Source: Phytohabitans sp036906915
GTDB taxonomy: Bacteria; Actinomycetota; Actinomycetes; Mycobacteriales; Micromonosporaceae
DNA length: 53,836 nucleotides
Assembly (NCBI RefSeq): GCF_036906915.1
Contig: NZ_JBAKHX010000055.1
Location: 1 to 53,836 of the forward strand
Direction: 5' to 3'
Shown: positions 23,543-31,392 of the stretch, in pieces
Position numbering within the stretch: the first letter of the stretch is position 1
Layout: each line of letters begins with the position of its first letter
The notes under the pieces: generated by a model
Told to the model about the DNA's origin: nothing
The model's input: the letters and a program-made list of their open reading frames with translations, nothing else
Databases searched by the model: none
Translations under genes and position numbers: made by a program

Positions 23543-24748
23543 GTGATCAGATCGCGCGGTTCGAGTAGCGATGAGCGGTTGCGCCGTATCGAGGCCATAA
23601 CCGACGCCACGCTGTCGCAGCTGCGCTCGCAGGATCTGCTCGACGTGCTCCTCGATCGGGTGTGCGATCTGATGGACGTCGATACCGCGGTGGTCCTGCT
23701 GCTGGACGCGCACGCCCAGCAGCTGGTCGCGACCGCCGCGAAGGGCCTCGAGGTCGAGGTCGAGCAGGGGTTCCGGCTAGCGGTGGGCCGCGGGTTCGCG
23801 GGGCGGGTGGCGCGCGACCGGACGCCGGTGGTGATTCCGGACCTCTCGGTGGCCGACATCGCCAATCCTTTGCTGCGGGAAAAGGGCCTGTCGTCGCTGC
23901 TTGGCGTGCCGATGCTCGCGGCGGGCGAGCTGGTCGGCGTGCTGCACGTGGGATCGCTGGCCCCCCGGGAGTTCAGCGAGGGCGACATCCAGCTGCTGCA
24001 GCTCGTGGCGGAGCGCGCGACCCTGGCCGCGCAGGTCCGCACGAGCGAGATCGACCGGATGGCCGCCCTGGCGTTGCAGCGCAGCCTGCTGCCCAGCCGT
24101 CTGCCGGGGGTGCCCGGGCTGGAGCTGGCCGCGCGGTACCTGCCCGGCCACGACACCGGCGTCGGCGGAGACTGGTACGACGTCTTCCACCTGCCGTCCG
24201 GCTGGCTGGGCGTGGTCATCGGCGACGTGTCCGGCCACGGCCTGCCGTCCGCCGTGGTGATGGGGCGGCTGCGCAGCGCCCTGCGGGCGTACTCGCTGGA
24301 GTGCGACGACCCGGCGGACGCCCTCGCCCGGCTGGACCGCAAGATTCACCACTTCGAGGCGGGCAGCCTGGCGACTGTCCTGTACGGCATGATCAGCCCG
24401 GATCGGGAGCAGGTGGTGATCTCCCTCGCCGGGCACCCGCCGCCGGTGCTCGCGCCGCTGGACCGCGAGGCGCAGATGGTGCGGGTGCCGACCGACCTGC
24501 CGCTGGGCACCGGGCGGCCGGAGCGGCGGCGCTCCACCACGGTCGACCTGCCGGCCGGGGCGGTGCTGGTCTGCTACACCGACGGGCTGGTGGAGCGGCG
24601 CGGCGAGTACATCGACCTGGGGCTGGAGCGGCTGCGGCTGGCGGTCGAGCCGGGGCCGGCGGAGGTCGTGTGCGCCACCGTGATCTCGGCGGTGGCGGCC
24701 GAGTTGCCGACCGACGACGTCGCCCTGCTCGCGATCCGGAGGCCGTAG
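23543..24748 (+). CDS. GAF-domain PP2C/SpoIIE-type serine phosphatase
   Basis: The 401-residue protein has an N-terminal GAF domain (residues about 18-165, with LDVLLDRVCDLMDVDTAVVL and GLSSLLGVPMLAAGELVGVL). A SpoIIE phosphatase domain follows, starting with ALQRSLLPSRLPGVPGLELA. The Mn/Mg ligand motifs are GVGGDWYDVF, VIGDVSGHGLPSAVVM, SLAGHPPPVL, LVCYTDGLVERR and the closing TDDVALLAIR. Such RsbU/RsbP-like enzymes dephosphorylate STAS anti-anti-sigma factors in response to a ligand bound by the GAF domain. A STAS protein is encoded at 50457 but is far away, so a link is speculative. Confidence 0.92.
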   Translation: MIRSRGSSSDERLRRIEAITDATLSQLRSQDLLDVLLDRVCDLMDVDTAVVLLLDAHAQQLVATAAKGLEVEVEQGFRLAVGRGFAGRVARDRTPVVIPDLSVADIANPLLREKGLSSLLGVPMLAAGELVGVLHVGSLAPREFSEGDIQLLQLVAERATLAAQVRTSEIDRMAALALQRSLLPSRLPGVPGLELAARYLPGHDTGVGGDWYDVFHLPSGWLGVVIGDVSGHGLPSAVVMGRLRSALRAYSLECDDPADALARLDRKIHHFEAGSLATVLYGMISPDREQVVISLAGHPPPVLAPLDREAQMVRVPTDLPLGTGRPERRRSTTVDLPAGAVLVCYTDGLVERRGEYIDLGLERLRLAVEPGPAEVVCATVISAVAAELPTDDVALLAIRRP

Positions 24749-24770
24749 CGCACGGCACACCGGGGGTGGC

Positions 24771-24801
24771 TTGCATCGTCATGCGGTCGAGCGCATATAC
24801 T
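24771..24801 (+). promoter_or_regulatory. Promoter of argG (TTGCAT / TATACT)
   Basis: TTGCAT (24771-24776) and TATACT (24796-24801) are separated by 19 bp. TATACT ends 7 nt before the GTG start, so the transcript is probably leaderless. No Shine-Dalgarno is present. Confidence 0.6.
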
Positions 24802-24808
24802 TCTGACC

Positions 24809-26248
24809 GTGTCCAAGGTGCTTACCTCCCTGCCTGTCGGTGAACGTGTCGGGATCGCCTTCTCCGGCGGCCTCGACACCTCTGTAGCGGTCGCGTGGAT
24901 GCGCGAGAAGGGCGCCGTGCCGTGCACCTACACCGCTGACATCGGCCAGTACGACGAGCCCGACATCGCGTCGGTGCCCGGCCGAGCCACCGCGTACGGC
25001 GCGGAGGTCGCGCGCCTGGTCGACTGCCGGGCGGCCCTCGTGGAAGAGGGCCTCGCGGCCCTCGCCTGCGGCGCGTTCCACGTCCGGTCCGGCGGCCGCG
25101 CCTACTTCAACACCACACCGCTCGGGCGGGCGGTCACCGGCACGCTACTGGTCCGCGCCATGCTGGAGGACCGCGTACAGATCTGGGGCGACGGCTCCAC
25201 CTTCAAGGGCAACGACATCGAGCGGTTCTACCGGTACGGCCTGCTGGCCAACCCGTCGCTGCGGATCTACAAGCCGTGGCTCGACGCCGACTTCGTCACC
25301 GAGCTCGGCGGCCGCACCGAGATGTCCGAGTGGCTGCTCGCCCACGGCCTGCCCTACCGCGACAGCATCGAGAAGGCGTACTCCACGGACGCGAACATCT
25401 GGGGCGCCACCCATGAGGCGAAGTCACTGGAGCACCTCGACACCGGCATCGAGATCGTCAACCCGATCATGGGCGTGCGGTTCTGGGACCAGGACGTCGA
25501 GATCGCCCCGGAAGACGTCACGATCGGCTTCGAGCAGGGCCGGCCGGTGACGATCAACGGCAAGGAGTTCGCCACGGCCGTCGACCTGGTGCTGGAGGCC
25601 AACGCGATCGGGGGCCGGCACGGCATCGGCATGTCCGACCAGATCGAAAACCGGATCATCGAGGCCAAGAGCCGGGGCATCTACGAGGCGCCGGGCATGG
25701 CGCTGCTGCACGCGGCCTACGAGCGGTTGGTCAACGCGATCCACAACGAGGACACGCTCGCCAGCTACCACAGCGAGGGCCGGCGGCTCGGCCGGCTGCT
25801 GTACGAGGGGCGCTGGCTGGACCCGCAGGCGCTGATGCTGCGCGAGTCGCTGCAGCGCTGGGTGGGCGCGGCGATCACCGGCGAGGTGACGCTGCGGCTG
25901 CGTCGCGGCGAGGACTACTCGATCATCGACACCACCGGTCCCGCGTTCAGCTACCACCCCGACAAGCTGTCGATGGAGCGCACCGAAGACTCCGCGTTCG
26001 GCCCGGTCGACCGGATCGGCCAGCTCACCATGCGCAACCTCGACATCGCCGACTCGCGGGCCAAGCTGGAGCAGTACGCCGGGCTCGGCATCGTCGGGCC
26101 GCGACTGATCAGCGGCGCCCCGACCTCCCGCACGGAGCTGATCGGTGCGATGCCCGAGGGTGGTGCCGAGGCGATCGCGTCGCGCGGTGAGGGCACGGCC
26201 GACGAGGAACTGCTCGACAACGCGGCCATGGAGGCCGGCACCGACTGA
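24809..26248 (+). CDS. argG: Argininosuccinate synthase, long (E. coli-like) type
   Basis: The enzyme joins citrulline and aspartate with ATP to argininosuccinate, the penultimate step of arginine synthesis. The PP-loop FSGGLDTS is at residues 18-25. TADIGQYDEPDI, GDGSTFKGNDIERFYRYG, IYKPWLDADFV, TEMSEWL and STDANIWGATHEAKSLE follow in family order. At 479 residues it belongs to the longer ArgG group, not the about 400-residue group usual in actinobacteria; it may therefore be a second or transferred copy, to be compared with the genome's arg cluster. No other arg gene is adjacent. Confidence 0.95.
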   Translation: MSKVLTSLPVGERVGIAFSGGLDTSVAVAWMREKGAVPCTYTADIGQYDEPDIASVPGRATAYGAEVARLVDCRAALVEEGLAALACGAFHVRSGGRAYFNTTPLGRAVTGTLLVRAMLEDRVQIWGDGSTFKGNDIERFYRYGLLANPSLRIYKPWLDADFVTELGGRTEMSEWLLAHGLPYRDSIEKAYSTDANIWGATHEAKSLEHLDTGIEIVNPIMGVRFWDQDVEIAPEDVTIGFEQGRPVTINGKEFATAVDLVLEANAIGGRHGIGMSDQIENRIIEAKSRGIYEAPGMALLHAAYERLVNAIHNEDTLASYHSEGRRLGRLLYEGRWLDPQALMLRESLQRWVGAAITGEVTLRLRRGEDYSIIDTTGPAFSYHPDKLSMERTEDSAFGPVDRIGQLTMRNLDIADSRAKLEQYAGLGIVGPRLISGAPTSRTELIGAMPEGGAEAIASRGEGTADEELLDNAAMEAGTD

Positions 26249-26275
26249 TCTAGCGAAGCGCCAGATCTGATCTCG

Positions 26276-26309
26276 CACCCCCTCTCGCGCCTATTGGCGA
26301 GAGGGGGTG
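26276..26309 (+). terminator. 13-bp perfect hairpin after argG that includes the next gene's ribosome site
   Basis: CACCCCCTCTCGC (26276-26288) pairs perfectly with GCGAGAGGGGGTG (26297-26309) around an 8-nt loop. It follows the argG stop by 27 nt, so it may terminate argG. The 3' arm contains GAGGGGG, the ribosome site of the ATG at 26315, so read-through transcripts would carry a masked site. Confidence 0.75.
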
Positions 26310-26314
26310 ACCTC

Positions 26315-26851
26315 ATGGCGGCACTTCGGGTCGCGGTGATCATCGGGAGTACCCGGGAAGGCCGGGCCGGCGACACGGTGGCCGGCTGGTTCCTCGCGCG
26401 GGCCGGCCGGCCCGACGGGGTCGAGCTGGCCGTCATCGATCTCATCGACTACAAGCTGCCGTCCCGGTACCCGGCGCGGGCCACCCCGGCGATGGCCGCG
26501 CTCGCCGCGAGCATCGGGCGCGCGGACGCCTTCGTGGTCGTGACACCCGAGTACAACCGGAGCTTTCCGGCGTCGCTCAAGCAGGCGATCGACTGCGCCT
26601 ACGACGAGTGGCGGGCCAAGGCGGTCGGCTTCGTGTCGTACGGCAGCGGGTCCGATGGCGTGCACGCGGTCGAGCAACTGCGGTGCGTCTTCACCGAGCT
26701 GCACGCCGTGACGGTGCGCGACGAGGTGCGGGTGGACCTGATGCGGCCGTTGCCCCATGACGCCCGGGCCGTCACCACCATGCTCGACCAGCTCATCTGG
26801 TGGGGCGAGGCGCTGCGGGACGCCCGCGCCGCACGTCCCTACGTTTCCTGA
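26315..26851 (+). CDS. NADPH-dependent FMN reductase family protein
   Basis: The 178-residue flavodoxin-like protein shows the FMN-phosphate loop VAVIIGSTREGRAGDTVA, the second loop VVVTPEYNRSFPASLKQAID and VGFVSYGSGSDGVHAVEQL, the standard order in NAD(P)H-dependent FMN/azo/quinone reductases. The ATG at 26315 was chosen because the purine-rich GAGAGGGGG lies 7 nt upstream; a TTG 21 bases earlier falls inside the hairpin. Translation may be modulated by that hairpin. It precedes the ABC exporter by 28 bp and could be cotranscribed. Confidence 0.85.
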   Translation: MAALRVAVIIGSTREGRAGDTVAGWFLARAGRPDGVELAVIDLIDYKLPSRYPARATPAMAALAASIGRADAFVVVTPEYNRSFPASLKQAIDCAYDEWRAKAVGFVSYGSGSDGVHAVEQLRCVFTELHAVTVRDEVRVDLMRPLPHDARAVTTMLDQLIWWGEALRDARAARPYVS

Positions 26852-26879
26852 GCCTTACGTGTCCTGAGGGGAAGAAACC

Positions 26880-27875
26880 ATGACAGAATTCGCAATCGAG
26901 ACTTCGGGTCTCGTCAAGACGTTCGGCAGCACCAGAGCCGTCGACGGCATCGACCTCGCCGTCCCGGCGGGTGCGGTGTATGGGGTGCTGGGGCCGAACG
27001 GCGCCGGCAAGACCACGGCGGTCAAGATGCTGGCCACGCTGCTGCGGCCGGAATCGGGCAGCGCCCGGGTGTTCGGCCACGACCTGCTGCGCGAGGCCGA
27101 CGCGGTGCGCGGGCTGGTGAGCCTGACCGGGCAGTACGCCTCGGTCGACGAGGACCTCACCGGCATCGAGAACCTCGTGCTGCTCGGCCGGCTGCTCGGC
27201 CACCGCAAGGCGGCCGCCAAGGAGCGCGGCGCGCAGCTGCTCGACGCGTTCGGGCTCACCGAGGCGGCGGGCAAGCAGGTCAAGAACTACTCCGGCGGCA
27301 TGCGCCGCCGGCTGGACATCGCCGCCAGCATCCTCAACACGCCCAAGCTGCTGTTCCTGGACGAGCCCACCACCGGGCTCGACCCGCGCAGCCGGAACCA
27401 GGTGTGGGACATCGTGCGCGCGGTCGTCGCACACGGCACGACCGTGCTGCTCACCACGCAGTACCTGGACGAGGCGGACCGCCTGGCGAGCCGGATCGCG
27501 GTGATCGACCACGGGAAGGTCATCGCCGAGGGCACGCCGGGTGAGCTGAAGTCGTCGGTGGGTCGCGGTGCGATCCACGTGCGGTTGCGCGACGCCGATC
27601 AGCGCGGCAAGGCGGAGTGGGTGCTGTCGGAGGCGCTCTCCGCCCCGGTGCAATTGGACGCCGATCCGGTAGCACTGACCGCGCGCATCTCGGGGCACGA
27701 GACCGAGCGCGGCGCGGCCGAGCAGGCGTCGCGGGCCCTCGTGGCGCTCGCCGAGGCCGGCATCACGGTCGACGACTTCTCCCTCGGCCAGCCCAGCCTG
27801 GACGAGGTCTTCCTGGCCCTTACCGACAAGCCCGCCACCGACCAGCCCACGCGGCACGAGGAGATTTCGGCATGA
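26880..27875 (+). CDS. Daunorubicin-resistance-type ABC transporter ATPase (DrrA-like)
   Basis: The 331-residue ATPase has Walker A GPNGAGKTT (residues 38-46), the Q-loop VSLTGQYASVDEDLTG, signature YSGGMRRRLDIA, Walker B LLFLDEPTTGLDPRSRNQVW and switch LTTQYLDEADRLA. A C-terminal DrrA-type extension of about 100 residues ends in a SLDEVFLALT motif. This order and the GQYASVDEDLTG block mark the DrrA subfamily, which exports drugs or lipophilic metabolites. It overlaps its permease by 4 bp (ATGA). Confidence 0.92.
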   Translation: MTEFAIETSGLVKTFGSTRAVDGIDLAVPAGAVYGVLGPNGAGKTTAVKMLATLLRPESGSARVFGHDLLREADAVRGLVSLTGQYASVDEDLTGIENLVLLGRLLGHRKAAAKERGAQLLDAFGLTEAAGKQVKNYSGGMRRRLDIAASILNTPKLLFLDEPTTGLDPRSRNQVWDIVRAVVAHGTTVLLTTQYLDEADRLASRIAVIDHGKVIAEGTPGELKSSVGRGAIHVRLRDADQRGKAEWVLSEALSAPVQLDADPVALTARISGHETERGAAEQASRALVALAEAGITVDDFSLGQPSLDEVFLALTDKPATDQPTRHEEISA

Positions 27876-28720
27876 CCACCGCGACCACCACCGAGGCCCC
27901 CACCACCCACACCTTCTCGCCCGAGATCCTCAGCACGGTCCTCGCGCCGGGGTCCAATCCACCGCGCCCGAGCGCGCTGTCGGCGTCGATGACGTTCGGC
28001 TGGCGGGCCATGCTGAAGATCAAGCACGTGCCCGAGCAGCTCTTCGACGTCACCGCGTTCCCGATCATGATGACGCTGATGTTCACGTACCTGTTCGGCG
28101 GCGCCCTGGCCGGCTCGACGACCGAGTACCTCCAGTTCCTGCTGCCCGGCATCATGGTCATGAGCGTCGTGATGATCACGATGTACACCGGGATCGCCGT
28201 CAACACGGACATCCAGAAGGGCGTGTTCGACCGGTTCCGCACGCTGCCGATCTGGCGACCGTCCACGATGGTCGGTTACCTGCTCGGCGACGCGTTCCGG
28301 TACACGATGGCCTCCACGGTCATCCTGCTGGTCGGGCTCGTGCTCGGCTTCCGCCCCGACGGCGGCGTCCTCGGCGTCCTTGCCGGCATCGGCGTGCTGG
28401 TGGCGTTCTCGTTCGCGTTCTCCTGGCTGTGGACGATGTTCGGGCTGTTGCTGCGCACGGAGAAGTCGGTGATGGGAGTCAGCATGATGGTGCTGTTCCC
28501 GCTGACGTTCCTCAGCAACGTGTTCGTCGAGCCGACCACCATGCCCGGCTGGCTGCAGGCGTTCGTCAGCGTCAACCCGATCTCGCACCTGGTGGCGGCG
28601 GTGCGGGCGCTGATGGACGGCGGCTGGGACACCGAGGCGATGACCTGGGTGATCGCCTCGGGTGTGTTCTTCACGGTGGTGTTCGGCGCGCTGACGATGC
28701 GCCTGTACAACCGCAAGTAG
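27872..28720 (+). CDS. ABC-2 transporter permease (DrrB-like)
   Basis: The 282-residue protein has a soluble N-terminus of about 45 residues and six hydrophobic segments. Family marks are TFGWRAMLKIKHVPEQLFDVT, PIMMTLMFTYLFGGALAGS, YLQFLLPGIMVMSVV, DIQKGVFDRFRTLPIWRPS and the late FLSNVFVEPTTMPGWLQAFVSVNP. It forms the channel for the DrrA-like ATPase, with which it is translationally coupled. Copy 4 of the repeat element follows 27 bp after its stop. Confidence 0.92.
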   Translation: MTTATTTEAPTTHTFSPEILSTVLAPGSNPPRPSALSASMTFGWRAMLKIKHVPEQLFDVTAFPIMMTLMFTYLFGGALAGSTTEYLQFLLPGIMVMSVVMITMYTGIAVNTDIQKGVFDRFRTLPIWRPSTMVGYLLGDAFRYTMASTVILLVGLVLGFRPDGGVLGVLAGIGVLVAFSFAFSWLWTMFGLLLRTEKSVMGVSMMVLFPLTFLSNVFVEPTTMPGWLQAFVSVNPISHLVAAVRALMDGGWDTEAMTWVIASGVFFTVVFGALTMRLYNRK

Positions 28721-28747
28721 CGCTACCTCACCGCACCCTGTTTCGTC

Positions 28748-28785
28748 GATCAAGGGCAAACGCACGCGTGCGTTTGCCCTTGATC
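28748..28785. repeat. 38-bp perfect palindrome, short form of the 57-bp element (copy 4)
   Basis: GATCAAGGGCAAACGCACG is followed directly by its exact reverse complement CGTGCGTTTGCCCTTGATC. It is the two 19-bp arms with the 19-bp middle absent. It lies between convergent genes. Confidence 0.95.
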
Positions 28786-28795
28786 CATGCGGTTG

Positions 28796-29185
28796 TCACA
28801 GCGCGCGGCGGGCGGCCGCGTGGGTGTGCTCGTACTCGGCGCGGCGGCGGAGCATGACGACGAACATGAGCGGCAGCATCGCGACGTGCGTAGCGATCAT
28901 CAGGACACCGCCGGATATGGCGCCCGCCATGCTCAGCGGCGCGAGCAGGACGGCCGGCGCGGACATGGCCGCCACCATCTCCAGGGTGGCGGCCCACCCA
29001 TGCCCGCGATAGCGCATCCAGACCACCATCCCGACCGACATGTCGAAGGCCATTCGCAGCGCCATCGCCTCGGGCGAAGAGGGAAGCGCCAGCCCGGTGA
29101 CCGCCTCGGCGCCGGCCCACGCCGCGGCGAGAACGCCCATACTGACGAACATCGCGACGACCATCTCCACGAAGTGGCGTTTCAT
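28796..29185 (-). CDS. Small four-helix membrane protein, Met-rich, unknown function
   Basis: The 129-residue protein has four predicted membrane segments, starting MKRHFVEMVVAMFVSMGVLA and ending near VLMIATHVAMLPLMFVVMLR. Met and His residues are frequent in and near the helices (MRMAFDMSVGMVVWMR-type stretches, EYEHTHAAARRAL tail). GGAGGA precedes the ATG by 7 nt. The promoter region carries CsoR-like boxes closely similar to the one before the copper ATPase operon at 46591, so a role in copper handling is suggested. No named family was recognised. Confidence 0.7.
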   Translation of the reverse strand: MKRHFVEMVVAMFVSMGVLAAAWAGAEAVTGLALPSSPEAMALRMAFDMSVGMVVWMRYRGHGWAATLEMVAAMSAPAVLLAPLSMAGAISGGVLMIATHVAMLPLMFVVMLRRRAEYEHTHAAARRAL

Positions 29186-29204
29186 GCTGGCGTCCTCCCG
29201 ATCG

Positions 29205-29260
29205 GGTACCCCAGGGGGGTATGGTATGTCGATCCTGGGAACATACCAGCCAGGGGTATG
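29205..29260. promoter_or_regulatory. Two CsoR-like copper-repressor boxes
   Basis: GTACCCCAGGGGGGTATGG lies at 29206-29224 and CATACCAGCCAGGGGTATG at 29242-29260. Both have the C-run/G-run half-sites flanked by TAC/GTA that characterise CsoR operators, and the first closely matches the box at 46558-46576. They lie between the small membrane-protein gene and the SARP gene. Confidence 0.6.
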
Positions 29261-29411
29261 CCGAGCAAGCCCAACTTTTCCGACCGCTGCCCCAAGGAAC
29301 CGGACGGAATACGACGCCTGACGTATGCGCACCGGTGGATGGCATGCCACTGTGGAACACGCGCGACTGTGCGGAAGCGGGGCAGATGCGGTGGCGGACG
29401 GGGGAGATGCG

Positions 29412-30170
29412 GTGGCGGGAGTGCGGATCGCTGTGCTGGGGCCGTTCGAGGTGTCGGTGGACGGTCGCCCGGTGACGTTGACGGCGGGGCGGCTGCGCAC
29501 GGTGCTCGTGGTGCTGGCGCTGGCGGCGGGTGAGCCGGTCACAGTGGACCGGCTGGCCGCCGCCGTGTGGGGAGAGGACCTGCCCAAGGACGCGCGGCGG
29601 ACCGCGCAGCTGTACGTGACGCGGCTGCGGCGGCGGCTGGGGGCCGCCGCCATCCGCACCGCGCCGAGCGGGTACGTCCTGGACATCGAGCCGGACCGGG
29701 TCGACGCGGTGCGGTTCACGCGGCTGCTCGACGAGGCCGCGGCCGCCACCGGCGCGGAGGCCGAGCGGCAGTCGCTGGTGGAGGCGCTGGCGCTGTGGCG
29801 CGGCGAGCCGTTCGAGGGTGCGCGCTCGACGTGGCTGGACGGGGTGGAGGCGCCGCGCCTCATCGACCGGCGGCTGGCCGCGCTGGAGCGGCGGATCGAG
29901 CTCGACCTGGCCACGCGGCGAGGTGCTGACCTGGTCGGCGAGCTGCAGAGCCTGACGGCTCGCTACCCGCTGCGGGAGTGGCTCTGGGGCCACCTGATGA
30001 CCGCGCTGTACCGGGCCGGCCGGCGAGCCGACGCCCTGGCGGCCTACCAGCGGCTGTACCGGCTGCTAAGCGACGAACTGGGCATCGAGCCGAGCCAGCA
30101 GATCGCCAAGATCCACCGCGGCGTCCTCAACGGCGACGCGCCGCTCGACCCGGCAACGGCCAGCGCCTGA
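29412..30170 (+). CDS. SARP-family regulator, N-terminal half of a broken AfsR-like gene
   Basis: The 252-residue product has the OmpR-like DNA-binding domain (VRIAVLGPFEVSVDGRPVTL to LGAAAIRTAPSGYVLDIEPD) and the full BTAD domain (AVRFTRLLDEAAAATG to SDELGIEPSQQIAKIHRGVL). GTG at 29412 was chosen for GGGGGAG 5 nt upstream. After the TGA at 30168-30170 the same frame continues with PPPRQLPAATGHFAGR, the usual linker to an NB-ARC domain. So the stop is likely a lesion in a longer AfsR-like protein. As a short SARP it could still bind DNA and activate transcription; whether it does is unknown. Confidence 0.75.
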   Translation: MAGVRIAVLGPFEVSVDGRPVTLTAGRLRTVLVVLALAAGEPVTVDRLAAAVWGEDLPKDARRTAQLYVTRLRRRLGAAAIRTAPSGYVLDIEPDRVDAVRFTRLLDEAAAATGAEAERQSLVEALALWRGEPFEGARSTWLDGVEAPRLIDRRLAALERRIELDLATRRGADLVGELQSLTARYPLREWLWGHLMTALYRAGRRADALAAYQRLYRLLSDELGIEPSQQIAKIHRGVLNGDAPLDPATASA

Positions 30171-30330
30171 CTCGCCCTGCCACCGCCGCGCCAGCTGCCG
30201 GCCGCGACCGGCCACTTCGCCGGCCGCGACCGGCCACTTCGCTGGCCGCTCCAGCAGTCTCGCTCAGCTCGACGCGCTTCTACCGTCCGAAGTGGACGCG
30301 CAACCAGACGCGATGCCGCGCGACGGTCCG
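30171..30330 (+). pseudogene. AfsR-like gene, linker fragment after the premature stop
   Basis: In frame with the SARP gene the sequence reads PPPRQLPAATGHFAGR. A 22-bp duplication then shifts the frame, after which HFAGRSSSLAQLDALLPSEV is readable, the expected start of an NB-ARC module. Similarity ends at the TetR gene. Confidence 0.65.
30197..30240. repeat. 22-bp tandem duplication causing a frameshift
   Basis: Two identical 22-bp units (30197-30218 and 30219-30240), each beginning GCCGGCCGCGACC and ending CCACTTC, lie in the AfsR-like linker. As 22 is not a multiple of three, the duplication disrupts the frame. Confidence 0.9.
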
Positions 30331-30339
30331 TGAGCGTCG

Positions 30340-31014
30340 CTATGCGGAGGCTCTCAAGGGCTCGAGGGCGGCTAGGACGAGGTCGAGGCCGAAGACGAAC
30401 TCCTCCGCCGGGTCGTAGCCGGCAGCGACGAGCGCCGCGGCGGACTCGTTGAGGTAAGGGAACTCGTCAGGAGGAAGCTGGGGCAGGAAGACGTCCTCGG
30501 TCATGTCCGCGAGCTCATCGGCGGTGTCGAACGGCAGGCTGGCTTCCTGCAGGGCGAAACCGTAGACATAGCTGTCGAGCAACCAGTTGGCGTGCGTCGC
30601 CATCAGGACCGAGAAGCCAGCCCTCCGCAGGCAGGCGGTGACCGCTTCGCGGTGGCGGAGGTTCGCGGGCCCGGGCGATGTCCGCGACTCCATCAGGCCG
30701 ATCGCCCACGGGTGGCGTGCGAGAACCTGTCGGGCGGATGCCGCCCGCCGTCGCATCGCTGACTGCCAGTCGGTCCCTTCGGGCGGGAGGTCGATCTCCT
30801 CGAACACGATGTCGATCATGGCGTCCAGCAACTCCTCCTTGCTCGCCACGTAGTAGTAGAGCGACATCGCGCCTGCGCCGAGCGCGCCAGCCAGCCGGCG
30901 CATGCTCAGTCCGTCGACCCCCTCGCGGTCGGCGAGCCGGACCGCCTCGATGACCACCCGTTGCTTGCTCAGCCCCGCGTCTGACGCGACCTGGCGTTGT
31001 TCCTTCGCAGACAC
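30340..31014 (-). CDS. TetR/AcrR-family transcriptional regulator
   Basis: The 224-residue protein has the TetR HTH (VIEAVRLADREGVDGLSMRR then LAGALGAGAMSLYYYVASKE, residues about 20-65) and a TetR-C-type ligand domain (ARQVLARHPWAIGLMESRTS, ANWLLDSYVYGFALQEASLP). Proteins of this branch repress efflux or drug-modification genes. The start is GTG. A cluster of GTAC-based repeats upstream is the probable operator, shared with the divergent DUF6326 gene. It lies inside the interrupted AfsR-like gene. Confidence 0.9.
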   Translation of the reverse strand: MSAKEQRQVASDAGLSKQRVVIEAVRLADREGVDGLSMRRLAGALGAGAMSLYYYVASKEELLDAMIDIVFEEIDLPPEGTDWQSAMRRRAASARQVLARHPWAIGLMESRTSPGPANLRHREAVTACLRRAGFSVLMATHANWLLDSYVYGFALQEASLPFDTADELADMTEDVFLPQLPPDEFPYLNESAAALVAAGYDPAEEFVFGLDLVLAALEPLRASA

Positions 31015-31066
31015 GGGTCTCCTCGCTCCCTCGAATGGCTTGACAATCGTCCAGCGTACGGTCTTG

Positions 31067-31110
31067 GTACAGTGTACTATTCGTAGTACGCTGTACGACG
31101 TACGGTGTAC
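31067..31110. promoter_or_regulatory. Predicted TetR operator cluster
   Basis: GTACAGTGTAC (31067-31077), GTACGCTGTAC (31086-31096) and GTACGGTGTAC (31100-31110) are three near-identical, near-palindromic 11-mers upstream of the TetR gene. The rest of the 378-bp gap to 31393 shows no gene. Confidence 0.7.
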
Positions 31111-31392
31111 GAATCAGCGAGGGTCGTAGCTCGGACGTGAGGAGGCTTCTGTGGGAATCGAACAGCGATCGAACGCCGGAGCATGCCTGGCGCCGGGGCG
31201 AGTCCGGCCGGGGGCGACAGCGATGCGGGGCCGCCATCCAGCACCGCTGCGGCCCGCCCTCAGCGCTCGAGTCGTCCGAGGTCTGGCTGCCGCTGCCCGG
31301 TCTAGGCGATGTGCTCGTCCAGGTGGGTGCGGCCTCGGTACATCCCTGCCGTCACTCCGGCGGAGGGACCGCTCTTCTCGAAAGAAGAACCG

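Noticed and set aside
31130..31392. Possible protein fragment reading GRTHLDEHIA on the minus strand before DUF6326
   Set aside because: Only about ten suggestive residues and no recognised family; not distinguishable from chance.
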